A stretch of DNA of 5,515 nt, taken from positions 1-5,515 of the forward strand of contig JAIROD010000292.1 of assembly GCA_031257725.1 (NCBI GenBank). The letters are read 5' to 3'. The notes beneath the pieces are model-generated. The model had not been told where the DNA came from. It made no database searches and saw only the letters and a list, made by a program, of their open reading frames with translations. Of the stretch, positions 5,365 through 5,515 are shown piece by piece (within the stretch, counting starts at the first letter, position 1; every line of letters starts with the position of its first letter). Source of the stretch: Planctomycetaceae bacterium (GTDB lineage: Bacteria; Planctomycetota; Planctomycetia; Pirellulales; Thermoguttaceae). The position numbers were made by a program, and so were the translations under genes.

Positions 5365-5515
5365 ATGTCTGAAAAATCAATTGATTACCAAAAAGACCTT
5401 ACCTTTGAACAAGTCTGGGCTAGTATCCAAAAACTAGGCGATAAAATCGAACGCCTAACCGAGAAATATGACACGATCTTCGAACGTGAACGTCAAGAAC
5501 GGGAAGAACGCGAAG
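5365..5515 (+). CDS. N-terminal part of a charged coiled-coil protein, cut by window end
   Basis: Fifty codons run from the ATG at 5365 without a stop to the window end. The peptide starts MSEKSIDYQK, then has LTFEQVWASIQKLGDKIERL and a Glu/Arg-rich tail (RERQEREERE), with heptad-like hydrophobic spacing from about residue 17, so the N-terminus should be a coiled coil. The LTFEQVW...IQ opening resembles the starts of DUF3782/PD-(D/E)XK nuclease-like proteins, which have a long coiled coil before a C-terminal domain; that domain is not visible here, so the family is a guess. There is no Shine-Dalgarno site (AACTAAAAAAAATG), but a good promoter lies upstream. That it is a gene is likely; its role is unknown. 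Confidence 0.6.
   Translation, partial: MSEKSIDYQKDLTFEQVWASIQKLGDKIERLTEKYDTIFERERQEREERE

Overview
The window looks like chromosomal DNA of an AT-rich Gram-negative bacterium, most likely a planctomycete of the gut-associated Pirellulales/Thermoguttaceae type. This is inferred from an outer-membrane BBP2-type porin with a cysteine-rich N-terminus, the general lack of Shine-Dalgarno sites, a lone MoxR ATPase and intergenic spaces full of palindromic repeats. No rRNA or other taxonomic marker is present, so the assignment is tentative.

Layout, left to right. Positions 1-167 hold four copies of a palindromic repeat arranged as two nested inverted pairs. A complete MoxR-family AAA+ ATPase gene follows on the minus strand (233-1213). 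The divergent gap 1214-1696 contains a possible minus-strand promoter, an AT-rich palindrome, a 158-bp MITE-like element (copy 1) and a possible plus-strand promoter. A complete GT4-type glycosyltransferase gene occupies 1697-2953. The 912-bp gap 2954-3865 has no convincing gene, but it is highly structured: the best sigma-70-like promoter in the window apart from the one at 5291 (3058-3086), a second direct copy of the 158-bp element (3102-3259), a 14-unit 21-bp tandem array made of near-palindromes (3262-3555), and a leader of about 300 bp. A beta-barrel porin gene follows (3866-5164), ending in two hairpins, the second a strong rho-independent terminator. A good promoter (5291-5319) then precedes the first 50 codons of a coiled-coil protein cut off by the window end.

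The genes do not form an operon: each is separately spaced and apparently has its own signals. Two relate to the envelope (the porin directly, the glycosyltransferase probably through surface polysaccharide). MoxR ATPases are chaperone-like remodelling enzymes that usually work with VWA/DUF58 partners, and none is visible here. The most unusual content is non-coding: the 21-bp array, whose period equals two helical turns and whose 6-bp spacer switches orientation part-way, and the paired 158-bp elements flanking the glycosyltransferase gene. I see no clear defence system, CRISPR array or transposase gene.
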